From Caldifarciminota bacterium (lineage in GTDB: Bacteria; Hydrothermota; Hydrothermia; WGAB01), in contig WFXO01000016.1 in assembly GCA_015490555.1 (NCBI GenBank), positions 1-39,346 on the forward strand: a stretch of 39,346 nt of DNA, in the 5' to 3' direction. Positions 30,742 to 38,027 of the stretch are shown one piece after another. Under the pieces are notes generated by a model. That model had not been told where the DNA came from, made no database searches, and worked only from the letters and a program-made list of their open reading frames with translations. A program made the translations under genes and the position numbers. How positions within the stretch are numbered: position 1 is the stretch's first letter; every line of letters begins with the position of its first letter.

Positions 30742-30780
30742 GCAGGCCCAAATTATTCAACAGGGCCTGCTCACTGGCAA
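30742..30780 (-). promoter_or_regulatory. promoter of the MFS gene with overlapping inverted repeat
   Basis: Minus strand TTGCCA (30780-30775), 17 bases, AATAAT (30757-30752). The arms GCAGGCCC (30742-30749) and GGGCCTGC (30763-30770), 13 bases apart, stand on both sides of the -10 box, a layout expected of a repressor site; an RNA hairpin is less likely because one arm is upstream of +1. Confidence 0.55.
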
Positions 30781-30821
30781 GCGTTGAGGAGGTTTATGGA
30801 TTCCCGAAAATTTTAGAAGCC

Positions 30822-31400
30822 TTAGGGCTCGATCTTCGTGCCCAAGACCTCCAGGAACTTTTTCAGCCATTCCGGATGGGCCGGCCAGGCAGGCGCCGTC
30901 ACCAGATTGCCATCAACGACCGCCTGATCCACACGAACCTCCACATATTCGCCCCCTGCGGCCTTGACCTCCGGTCCCACCGCAGGATAAGCGGTGAGTT
31001 TCTTCCCCTTGACAACATCTGCAGCGGTTAAGACCTGGATGCCGTGGCAAATGGCTGCAATCGGCTTGTTGGCTTCCGCGAAATGCCGGACGATTTCAAG
31101 GACCCGGGGGTTCAAACGGATGTACTCCGGTGCCCGACCCCCGGAGATGACCAACGCATCGTATTCTTCCGGCTTGACGTTGTCGAAAGTGTAATTCAGG
31201 GTGAAGTTGTGCCCCCGTTTTTCACTGTAAGTCTGGTCTCCCTCAAAGTCATGGACTGCGGTACGGATGACCTCACCCGCCTTTTTGTCGGGGCACACCG
31301 CATGGACCGTATGGCTCACCATCTGAAGAGCCTGGAACGGCACCATGACCTCATAGTCCTCGGCATAATCGCCGACCAGCATCAGGATCTTTTTAGCCAT
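30822..31400 (-). CDS. DJ-1/PfpI family protein
   Basis: 192 residues, cytoplasmic. Seen: [37 protein letters not shown] with the conserved Gly-Gly, and the nucleophile elbow [19 protein letters not shown] with Cys at about 117 followed by His. The family includes PfpI-type peptidases, chaperones and glyoxal-damage deglycases; which one cannot be decided. AAGGAGGTG lies before ATG, and there is a clear sigma-70 promoter. It diverges from the OB-fold gene, with a perfect palindrome between them. Confidence 0.88.
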   Translation of the reverse strand: MAKKILMLVGDYAEDYEVMVPFQALQMVSHTVHAVCPDKKAGEVIRTAVHDFEGDQTYSEKRGHNFTLNYTFDNVKPEEYDALVISGGRAPEYIRLNPRVLEIVRHFAEANKPIAAICHGIQVLTAADVVKGKKLTAYPAVGPEVKAAGGEYVEVRVDQAVVDGNLVTAPAWPAHPEWLKKFLEVLGTKIEP

Positions 31401-31435
31401 GGAACACCTCCTTGCTTTGTCCCGTTACCTTCCAT

Positions 31436-31464
31436 TCTATACGCCTGAGGAATCAGCAAGTCAA
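31436..31464 (-). promoter_or_regulatory. sigma-70 type promoter of the DJ-1/PfpI gene
   Basis: Minus strand TTGACT (31464-31459), 17 bases, TATAGA (31441-31436). The expected +1 is about 30 bases before the start codon. Confidence 0.6.
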
Positions 31465-31499
31465 CCTTCTCTACGAACATTGTCGATCACCTGCGTAGG

Positions 31500-31522
31500 G
31501 ATTCGACGAAATTCGTCGAATC
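31500..31522. promoter_or_regulatory. perfect 23-bp odd palindrome, probable activator (enhancer) site
   Basis: GATTCGACGAA, central A, TTCGTCGAATC: 11-bp arms without mismatch. It is centred about 101 bases before the expected +1 of the sigma-54 promoter candidate, and 70-93 bases before that of the divergent DJ-1 gene. Confidence 0.6.
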
Positions 31523-31584
31523 GGTTGCGACAAGAACGTGCGGATCTTGTTGATTCCCAAAGACTTGAATGGTTTACGGTGCGT

Positions 31585-31601
31585 TTGGAAATGGGGTTGC
31601 A
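31585..31601 (+). promoter_or_regulatory. -24/-12 (sigma-54) promoter candidate for the OB-fold gene
   Basis: TTGGAAATGGGGTTGCA: GG at 31587-31588 and GC at 31599-31600 are exactly 10 bases apart, and the TTGCA half is perfect; the CACG part is AAAT. The expected +1 is near 31612, 37 bases before ATG. No good sigma-70 boxes compete here. Confidence 0.5.
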
Positions 31602-31648
31602 TTCTGATCCTGTAGCACATGAAACCCAGAAGAAAGGAGGTTTAAATC

Positions 31649-32494
31649 ATGAGCAGCATTACCAAAAGAAGCGCTGGAACCCTGACCGGACTCCTGGTGG
31701 TCTTCGGCTTACTCACGGCCCAAATGGGGCCGTACTACGACCCCAACACGGAAGTCCAAGTGAAGGGCAAAGTCGTTGAGGTGCGGGAGGTCCCCAGTCA
31801 TCATGGCATGGGGGCCATGGTCGAAGCAGAGATCCAGGCTGAAGATGGGACGACCTACACGGTCATCCTCGGCCCACGCTGGTATCTCAGTAACAAACTC
31901 AGTCTGAAACCCGGCGAGGAGATTGAAGTGGTCGGTTCCCGTCAGATGATGGGGATGCAGAATGTTCTGATGGCGAGGGAGATTGTAGACCTTCAGAACC
32001 AGGAGCGGCTCCGTCTTCGGGAAGCAAACGGGTTCCCCTGCTGGGTCGAGCCAGGCCCCTATCGATGGCGGATGACTTCGAAATATCAGAAGACGCTCGA
32101 AGGGAAGGTTATAGACCTAACAGTCACCGCGCCGCCTCGCGGTTTCTACCCGATGGTCACGGCGACCGTTGAGACCCCAGAGAAAGAAAAGGTCAAAGTC
32201 ATGCTGGGTCCATCGTGGTTCATTGGGGACCGCGTTCAGGTCGGCGATCCACTGGTCGTGACAGGCTTTGAAGCCACCTGGGATCACGAGAAGGTATTGA
32301 TGGCGAGCGAGGTTGAAAACCAGCGTCTCCAGGTTCGTCTCCAATTGAGGGATGCAGCCGGGATGCCGATGTGGTCGCATATGGGCATGATGCACGGGCG
32401 TGGCATGATGCCTCATATGGGTGGTGGGTACGGCCCACAAGGCCGCGGCGGGATGCACGGCTGGGGTGGTATGATGGGGAATCCAGGCCGCTAA
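31649..32494 (+). CDS. secreted tandem OB-fold-like protein with Met/His-rich tail
   Basis: 281 residues. Signal peptide about 1-24 (LLTA then Gln). Two copies of one domain: about 36-132 and 148-242. Shared pattern: V/LEGKV..., then VxLGPxW, then a Gly-Asp/Glu turn with V.VTG or VVG, then VLMA.E(V/I)..., then LRLR(D/E)A.G.P.W. This fits a small beta-barrel (OB/BOF-like), seen in exported proteins of several diderm groups. The tail (243-281) has nine Met and four His among Gly residues, a possible copper or zinc ligand set. AAAGGAGG at 31633-31640. Probably periplasmic; function not known. A strong terminator follows. Confidence 0.8.
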   Translation: MSSITKRSAGTLTGLLVVFGLLTAQMGPYYDPNTEVQVKGKVVEVREVPSHHGMGAMVEAEIQAEDGTTYTVILGPRWYLSNKLSLKPGEEIEVVGSRQMMGMQNVLMAREIVDLQNQERLRLREANGFPCWVEPGPYRWRMTSKYQKTLEGKVIDLTVTAPPRGFYPMVTATVETPEKEKVKVMLGPSWFIGDRVQVGDPLVVTGFEATWDHEKVLMASEVENQRLQVRLQLRDAAGMPMWSHMGMMHGRGMMPHMGGGYGPQGRGGMHGWGGMMGNPGR

Positions 32495-32505
32495 TTCCAA
32501 TCGTT

Positions 32506-32543
32506 GGGGCCGGGAGCGATGAGGCTCCCGGCCCCTTTTCTAT
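32506..32543 (+). terminator. rho-independent terminator after the OB-fold gene
   Basis: GGGGCCGGGAGC, loop GATGAG, GCTCCCGGCCCC: a perfect 12-bp stem followed by TTTTCTAT. The next gene starts only 17 bases later, so that gene depends on read-through or on a promoter I cannot see. Confidence 0.88.
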
Positions 32544-32559
32544 ACAAGGAGAAACCCCC

Positions 32560-33615
32560 ATGAGCACATTGATTCTTGTTGCATCGCTATTCACCAGTCC
32601 TCACGGCTGGATCCGGGTCCAGGGGCTCCATACCACTAACCTTTGGGCAACCCCTGAGAACTCTCCCGCACTTGGTACCGCAGTAGAATGGAACGTCACC
32701 TGGGTCACACGATCGCGATGGTCTGCGTATCCCCAGGGGATCGGCTCGACCTATTTCCGCTCGGATACTACCCTATGGACGCTCCGTCCGGAAATCGGGC
32801 TTGAGTATCAAGACGAACAGTGGGGTGCAGGTGGACAAGTGATCCCCTCTTTTTACTCCGGGTCTTTCTCCCAGGCCCAGCACTGGGATCTGATCGGCTG
32901 GACAACTGGAAGATTCCCTTCCGTGGATGCGCATCTCCTCGTTCGTCACCGGCTCTATCCCAATCTCACGGGGATGGACTTCTGGGAAGCGGAATCCCGA
33001 CTCCAGCATCAACGCCTTCACCGGAACGTGATGCTCTTCTTTGCACCCCATGTGGGGATCCGGTGGTACCCGGGTACGACGGCGCCGCCTACGTTCCCAT
33101 CTCATGGACATCGTTTCATGCCATCCTTTGAGACAAGCCGGGATCGCCAAATTTTGAAGACAGGCCTCCAGGTCGGTCTTCAATGGACCCCGGACCCCTG
33201 GACGCAGGTCCTACTTCGACTTTCATTTTCTCGGGTTTTTGGGGATTCCCTCACCACTGGCTATCTGGCAGGCGCACTGGGCGATCTCGAACTCTTTGAC
33301 TCTCCTTACAGTCAGAATGTGTTGGGGCTCGATCTCTCCGGGACCTGGGAGTTACCTTGGCGGTCCCAACTCCGGATCCAGACCGGCCTTTTTCACAAAG
33401 AGTATCCCTGGACGCCGATCCTGGATGCCCCCGAAGTCCCGGCCTCGGATCACCGACGGGATCTCCAGTGGACCCTGGGTGTGACATGGGAACAGGGAGT
33501 GGTGGCATCGGGGACGTGGAGTGCGGACCTTCAGGTGATCCGGAACACATCCAATGATCCGCAGTGGACGTATACTTCGGTCCGATGGGGCTTGGGGATT
33601 CGTGGCTTCTTTTGA
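32560..33615 (+). CDS. putative beta-barrel outer-membrane protein
   Basis: 351 residues from ATG at 32560 (AAGGAG 8 bases before); in-frame codons upstream cover the terminator and are rejected. The protein is full of alternating polar/aromatic beta strands (for example WTLRPEIGLEYQDEQWGAGGQVIPSFY, RWGLGIRGFF) and ends Phe-Phe, the usual C-terminal signal of outer-membrane barrels. The export signal is odd: a short hydrophobic stretch (STLILVASLFTS) without basic residues before it. No family recognised. It lies between the OB-fold gene and the two-component pair. Confidence 0.7.
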   Translation: MSTLILVASLFTSPHGWIRVQGLHTTNLWATPENSPALGTAVEWNVTWVTRSRWSAYPQGIGSTYFRSDTTLWTLRPEIGLEYQDEQWGAGGQVIPSFYSGSFSQAQHWDLIGWTTGRFPSVDAHLLVRHRLYPNLTGMDFWEAESRLQHQRLHRNVMLFFAPHVGIRWYPGTTAPPTFPSHGHRFMPSFETSRDRQILKTGLQVGLQWTPDPWTQVLLRLSFSRVFGDSLTTGYLAGALGDLELFDSPYSQNVLGLDLSGTWELPWRSQLRIQTGLFHKEYPWTPILDAPEVPASDHRRDLQWTLGVTWEQGVVASGTWSADLQVIRNTSNDPQWTYTSVRWGLGIRGFF

Positions 33616-33621
33616 TCGGCG

Positions 33622-33627
33622 TATAAT
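33622..33627 (+). promoter_or_regulatory. -10 box of the ntrB-like gene, probable leaderless start
   Basis: A perfect TATAAT, 6 bases (TCCAGA), then GTG at 33634 directly followed by ATG at 33637. It lies 7-12 bases after the stop of the barrel gene. No Shine-Dalgarno sequence. Confidence 0.6.
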
Positions 33628-33633
33628 TCCAGA

Positions 33634-34881
33634 GTGATGCGGACACAACGAAGGTGGTCTCTTTTAGCTTGGGCGAGTGGGGCCCTCTTTCTGGGGTTCC
33701 TCGCGGTGACGTTGTGGAATCTTCGGACCCTGGAGCGGGAGGTCCAACGTCTGACAAAGGAAGAGATCCAAACTCGCGCCTTTTTGGTCTCGACCAGCCT
33801 CCTGGGGATTCCCGAGACCCTTCGAACCGCCTTCCTGGAGACCCTGGTTCGGAGTGAGACCGCGGTCTATCTCGCGATTTTGGATTCCACGGGCCAGGTC
33901 CAGACCTGGGCGTCCGCATTTGAGGGGTTTTTACCCCTCGATATCCCGGCCCCTCGGACCCCAGAGGGCTACCGGAAAATTGAGACCCCCTTCGGGCCCG
34001 TTTTAGAAACGCGGATCCCCCTGAACACCCGTGAGACCCTGGTTTTGGGGTATCCCTATTTTCTCACCGAACAATGGCTTCGCCGGATTTTTTCCCAATC
34101 CTTGAGTTTCTTGTTGATCCTTGGCGGCGTTCTCATCGCTGCCGTTCTCTTGATCGAGCGACTCCGGCAGGAGACATTCCGAAAGAGCCAGCGCATCCAG
34201 GCCCTGGAGGCCGAACAACGTCGCTACAAAGAACTGCATGAAATGGCCCAGGAAATCGCACATGAAATTAAGAATCCGTTGAATGTGTTGGCCTTAGCCC
34301 TCCAGCGTTTGGAGGAAGAGGAAGATCCTGAAAAGCAACGGTCATACATCCACACGCTCCTCCAGGAAATCCGGACCCTGGCCCGCCGAGTTGAAGGGTT
34401 TCTGGAAGCCAAGAACCCGGTGGCCATTCAACCCAGAGAAATCCAGCCAAAACAATTCTTGAAGGAACTCCAGACCTGGTGGTCCGCTGCATTCCGGGAG
34501 AAGGGGATTCTACTGGAGGTCCAGGCAGACGACGGGCTCCTCTGGGCAGACCCTGAATTGTTGAAACAAGCCCTCAACAACTTAATCCAGAACGCCCTGG
34601 AGGCGACCCAGGAGGGATGGGTCAAGGTCCGGGCCCAAGCCCAAAACAAGGGATGGGTCTTTGAAGTCGAGGATACCGGAGAAGGGATTCCAGAGAGCCG
34701 GCTCCACAAGATCTTTTGGCCCGGGTTCACCACCCGGAGATACGGAACCGGGCTGGGCTTGGTCTGGGTCAGGAAGATTGTGGAAGCCCACGGCGGTGCG
34801 GTAGAGGTTGAGAGTTCTCCCGGGAAAGGCACCCGGTTCCGTTTCTGGATTCCACGTCATCCCGGAGGTCTTTCCCCATGA
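33634..34881 (+). CDS. NtrB/ZraS-like sensor histidine kinase
   Basis: 415 residues from GTG at 33634 (ATG 33637 is the alternative). Membrane helices about 8-28 and 153-174 enclose a 120-residue periplasmic sensor part. Then the HisKA site with His210 in EIAHEIKNPLNVLALAL (the NtrB/ZraS type, HEIKNPL), N box LNNLIQNALEATQEG, G1 VEDTGEGIP and G2 RYGTGLGLVWVRKI. It should pass phosphate to the NtrC-family regulator that overlaps its end by ATGA. The signal sensed is unknown; the neighbours suggest an envelope cue. Confidence 0.9.
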   Translation: MMRTQRRWSLLAWASGALFLGFLAVTLWNLRTLEREVQRLTKEEIQTRAFLVSTSLLGIPETLRTAFLETLVRSETAVYLAILDSTGQVQTWASAFEGFLPLDIPAPRTPEGYRKIETPFGPVLETRIPLNTRETLVLGYPYFLTEQWLRRIFSQSLSFLLILGGVLIAAVLLIERLRQETFRKSQRIQALEAEQRRYKELHEMAQEIAHEIKNPLNVLALALQRLEEEEDPEKQRSYIHTLLQEIRTLARRVEGFLEAKNPVAIQPREIQPKQFLKELQTWWSAAFREKGILLEVQADDGLLWADPELLKQALNNLIQNALEATQEGWVKVRAQAQNKGWVFEVEDTGEGIPESRLHKIFWPGFTTRRYGTGLGLVWVRKIVEAHGGAVEVESSPGKGTRFRFWIPRHPGGLSP

Positions 34882-36260
34882 ATGTCCCCAGGATCTTGAT
34901 CGTGGAAGACGATCCCGTGCAGCGGTCGCTCCTCAAGGGATCCCTGGAGGGTCGGGGGTTCCAGGTGGTCACGGCTGCCTCCGGGGAAGAGGCGCTGGAG
35001 GTAATCGGCCGGGAACATCCAGATCTGATCCTTTTAGACCAACGACTTCCCGGGATTTCGGGATTTGAAGTCCTCCAGTGGGTTCGTCAGAACGCCCCCC
35101 TCATTCCCGTCTTGATGATCACGGCATTTGGCGAAATCCCATTGGCCGTCGAGGCGATCAAGCAAGGGGCGTTCCACTATCTGACAAAGCCCATTGATGT
35201 ACAAGAACTGGAGAGCCTCATTCGGAGGGCCTTAGAACACTACGCCTTAATTCGTGAGAATCAGGTTCTCAAAGAAACCCTGGCGTCCGTTACCCCGGAG
35301 ACCCCGGTCATTTATGCTTCCCGTGCCATGCAAGAGGTGATGTCTTTGGTCGCGAGGGTGGCGCCCACCGATGCGACCGTTTTGATCACCGGAGAAACAG
35401 GAACCGGGAAGGAGTTGGTTGCCCGTGTGATCCACCATCTGTCTCCCCGATCCGCAAACCCCTGGGTTGCCGTGAATGTTGCGGCCCTTCCAGAGACCCT
35501 GATCGAGTCCGAATTGTTTGGTCATGAAAAAGGGGCGTTTACCGGAGCCGACCGGGCCCGAATGGGTAAATTCGAAGCAGCCCACAGGGGGACGTTGTTC
35601 CTGGACGAAATCGGTGAACTGCCTGCCTCTGCCCAGGTCAAACTGCTCCGGTTCTTGCAAGAACGCGTCATTGAACGGTTGGGCTCCAATCGGCCGATCC
35701 CCTTGGACGTGCGCATCATCGCCGCGACGAACCGAGATTTGGAAAGCCTGGTCCGGGAAGGGAAGTTTCGGGAAGACCTCTATTACCGACTGAATGTCAT
35801 TCGAATCCATTTGCCTCCTTTACGCGAGCGACGAGAGGATATTTTGCCGGTGGCACAACACTTCTTAGAAACCTTTGCAAAAAAACACGGGAAAAGGGTC
35901 CGAGCATTCACAAAAGAGGCGACCGAAGCGCTGCTTCGCTATGATTATCCCGGCAACGTCCGGGAACTCCAAAATCTCATTGAACGGGCCGTCGTGCTCA
36001 GTCGGTCCGAATACATCACGGTTCAGGACCTATTCCCGGTCCAGGGATGGACACCCGAAGACGCCTCTCATGGGTCCCTGGATGAGCGACTTGAGGCCTT
36101 TGAACGCCAACTGATCTTAGATGCCTTAAAAAAAGCCGGAGGGGTCCAGACCAAGGCCGCCGAGTTGCTCGGTCTCTCAGAGAGGGCCTTGCGGTATCGC
36201 ATGCAAAAATTAGGCCTCAAACCCACACGACCCCTTGATTCTGAAAATCGCTCGGTATAG
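34878..36260 (+). CDS. NtrC-family sigma-54-dependent response regulator
   Basis: 460 residues. Receiver domain (1-125) with Asp54 (LILLDQRLPG) and the Lys in YLTKPIDVQEL; AAA+ domain (about 142-375) with Walker A GETGTGKE at 172-179, the sigma-54-contacting GAFTGA at 219-224, Walker B TLFLDEIGELP, and ATNRDLESLVREGKFREDLYYRLNV; Fis-type helix-turn-helix at the C-terminus (QTKAAELLGLSERALRYRMQKLGL). The intact GAFTGA means it should activate -24/-12 promoters by looping from an upstream site. Partner kinase directly before it. Confidence 0.95.
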   Translation: MNVPRILIVEDDPVQRSLLKGSLEGRGFQVVTAASGEEALEVIGREHPDLILLDQRLPGISGFEVLQWVRQNAPLIPVLMITAFGEIPLAVEAIKQGAFHYLTKPIDVQELESLIRRALEHYALIRENQVLKETLASVTPETPVIYASRAMQEVMSLVARVAPTDATVLITGETGTGKELVARVIHHLSPRSANPWVAVNVAALPETLIESELFGHEKGAFTGADRARMGKFEAAHRGTLFLDEIGELPASAQVKLLRFLQERVIERLGSNRPIPLDVRIIAATNRDLESLVREGKFREDLYYRLNVIRIHLPPLRERREDILPVAQHFLETFAKKHGKRVRAFTKEATEALLRYDYPGNVRELQNLIERAVVLSRSEYITVQDLFPVQGWTPEDASHGSLDERLEAFERQLILDALKKAGGVQTKAAELLGLSERALRYRMQKLGLKPTRPLDSENRSV

Positions 36261-36298
36261 GCTTTGAATGTTCCCTACAACACCACGGGAGGTGCATG

Positions 36299-37945
36299 AT
36301 GGTCGGGACATCCGCATGGATCTGGTGTGCTGTTTTGTTGGCAGCTCCTCCTCAGGAGAAAGGAACCTTCGTGCTGGAACAGAGCGGCAAGAAGGTCGGG
36401 GAAGAGCACTTTACCGTGACCTGGCAAGACAATCGTGGGGTCCTGGAAAGCGAAATCACCCTCACCCTTCCCTCCGCGACGATTTCGATGGAGATCCATC
36501 AAGAAGTAGACCCCTCTCTTCGCCCCCTTTCCTATAAACTCACAGCAGAAACCCCGGGAGGAACGCAGGTTGTGACGGTTGAGCCCACAGATTCCACACT
36601 TTATGAGGTGTTGGCTACGGTACGTGGAACGCATCAGTCCCGGGAATTTGAGGTTTCCGATCCGGTGATTCTGGACAACAACGTCCTGAGCCACTATGTC
36701 CTGATCGGCACCCTGTTAAAGGATCTGAAAGCCCAGGAAACGCGAACGGCCATCGTGCCTCAGGTGATGATGACCCTCCCCCTCAAACTCTATCCCGGGA
36801 AGGCTACAACGTTCCGGGCCGGTGAAAAGACCGTCGAGGGCAAGGTCTATCGGCTTTATCTCGGTGACATCGAGATCGAGTTATATGAGGTCGAAGGGAG
36901 GATTGTTGGGGGTCGGATCCCCAGCCAACAAGCAAAGTTTTACCGAACCGATCTCTATCCGAAGGGGATCGAGCCGATCCCGGCCGAGGGCCGCATCCGG
37001 AAACATCCACCTCCTGAGGTTGGAGAACGCGAAATCGCGTTTGTCAGCGCTGACGGGACCCGGCTTGCCGGGTCCTTTTCATTTCCACGGTCCGGACATC
37101 CCCCATACCCGGTGGTCATCATGATCCATGGCAGTGGAGGCCTGGATCGAGATGAGAATGCCCCCGGCTTCGAGACCAACATCTTCCGGGACCTGGCATG
37201 GGGGTTTGCTCAACACGGGATTGCCAGCCTACGATACGACAAACGAGGGACCGGCAGAAGCCAGGGGGACTGGCAAAAAGCCAGTCTGGAAGACCTGGTC
37301 CAGGACGCGCAAGCCGCGGTCCGCTTTGCACGCCGGTTACCAGAGACGGGCGCCATCTTCCTGTTAGGCCACAGCGAAGGGGGTGTGATTGCCCCGATGG
37401 TCGCACGCCGGGAATCTGTAGACGGGCTGATCCTTCTGGAAGCCCCTGCAACCCCGCTGGATCAGGTCATCCTCTACCAGATCCAGGTAGCCGCCCAGAA
37501 TCGCCGTCTCCCCGATTCCCTGGTGCAAGAGAAGTTGAAAGAGACCAAGGCCTTCTTCGCGTTTGTTCGTTCCTCTCACGGGGATTGGCAAGACTATCCG
37601 GATTCCGTTGTTCAGGCGTATCCGCATTCCTTTTCCCTACGATGGTGGCGAGAGCATCTGGCGCATGATCCCGTTGCAACCCTTCAAAAGGTCCATGTCC
37701 CCGTCCTGATCCTCCAGGGGGATCAAGACCCCCAGGTGCCGCCCGAACACGCCACCCTCCTCAAGCAGGCCTTGGAAGCAGGAGGCAACACAGACGTGGA
37801 ACTCCATGTCTTGGAAGGCATGAACCACCTTTTACGGAAGCAGGAGGGGCCCAAACAACTCCTTGCCCAGGGACTGGATCAACCCCTGGATGATCGGGTG
37901 CTCCCCATTTTGATCTCCTGGATTCAAAAGCATTTCCGTTCTTAA
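36299..37945 (+). CDS. exported alpha/beta hydrolase with N-terminal beta domain
   Basis: About 548 residues. GGAGG at 36288-36292 favours ATG at 36299 over ATG at 36296. Short signal peptide (cleavage after about LLAA). Residues about 20-235 form a beta-rich domain found in front of hydrolases in several diderm bacteria (DUF3108-like; not certain). The hydrolase part has IHGSGGLDRDEN, YDKRGTGRSQGDW, the nucleophile elbow GHSEGG, an acid in LQGDQDPQVP, and the last His in EGMNHLL. It resembles the YqiA/DLH-type serine hydrolases. 38 bases after the regulator gene, so perhaps in the same transcript. Substrate unknown. Confidence 0.85.
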   Translation: MVGTSAWIWCAVLLAAPPQEKGTFVLEQSGKKVGEEHFTVTWQDNRGVLESEITLTLPSATISMEIHQEVDPSLRPLSYKLTAETPGGTQVVTVEPTDSTLYEVLATVRGTHQSREFEVSDPVILDNNVLSHYVLIGTLLKDLKAQETRTAIVPQVMMTLPLKLYPGKATTFRAGEKTVEGKVYRLYLGDIEIELYEVEGRIVGGRIPSQQAKFYRTDLYPKGIEPIPAEGRIRKHPPPEVGEREIAFVSADGTRLAGSFSFPRSGHPPYPVVIMIHGSGGLDRDENAPGFETNIFRDLAWGFAQHGIASLRYDKRGTGRSQGDWQKASLEDLVQDAQAAVRFARRLPETGAIFLLGHSEGGVIAPMVARRESVDGLILLEAPATPLDQVILYQIQVAAQNRRLPDSLVQEKLKETKAFFAFVRSSHGDWQDYPDSVVQAYPHSFSLRWWREHLAHDPVATLQKVHVPVLILQGDQDPQVPPEHATLLKQALEAGGNTDVELHVLEGMNHLLRKQEGPKQLLAQGLDQPLDDRVLPILISWIQKHFRS

Positions 37946-38015
37946 GAGAGTTCGTTCTCCTTCCCATCTGCCGTGTGTTTCGATGCCATCCAGGAGGAGA
38001 TTTCCGGGTACACGG

Positions 38016-38021
38016 TATAAT
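38016..38021 (+). promoter_or_regulatory. -10 box of mutS, probable leaderless start
   Basis: A perfect TATAAT, then 6 bases (TTAGCC) and ATG at 38028. No Shine-Dalgarno sequence between them and a weak -35 region. Confidence 0.6.
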
Positions 38022-38027
38022 TTAGCC

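Noticed and set aside
32371-32559. Upstream extension of the barrel-protein frame
   Set aside because: It overlaps the OB-fold gene and its terminator; AAGGAG stands before the ATG at 32560.
37946-38015. Terminator after the large hydrolase gene
   Set aside because: Only a 4-bp GAGA/TCTC stem is present with no T run.
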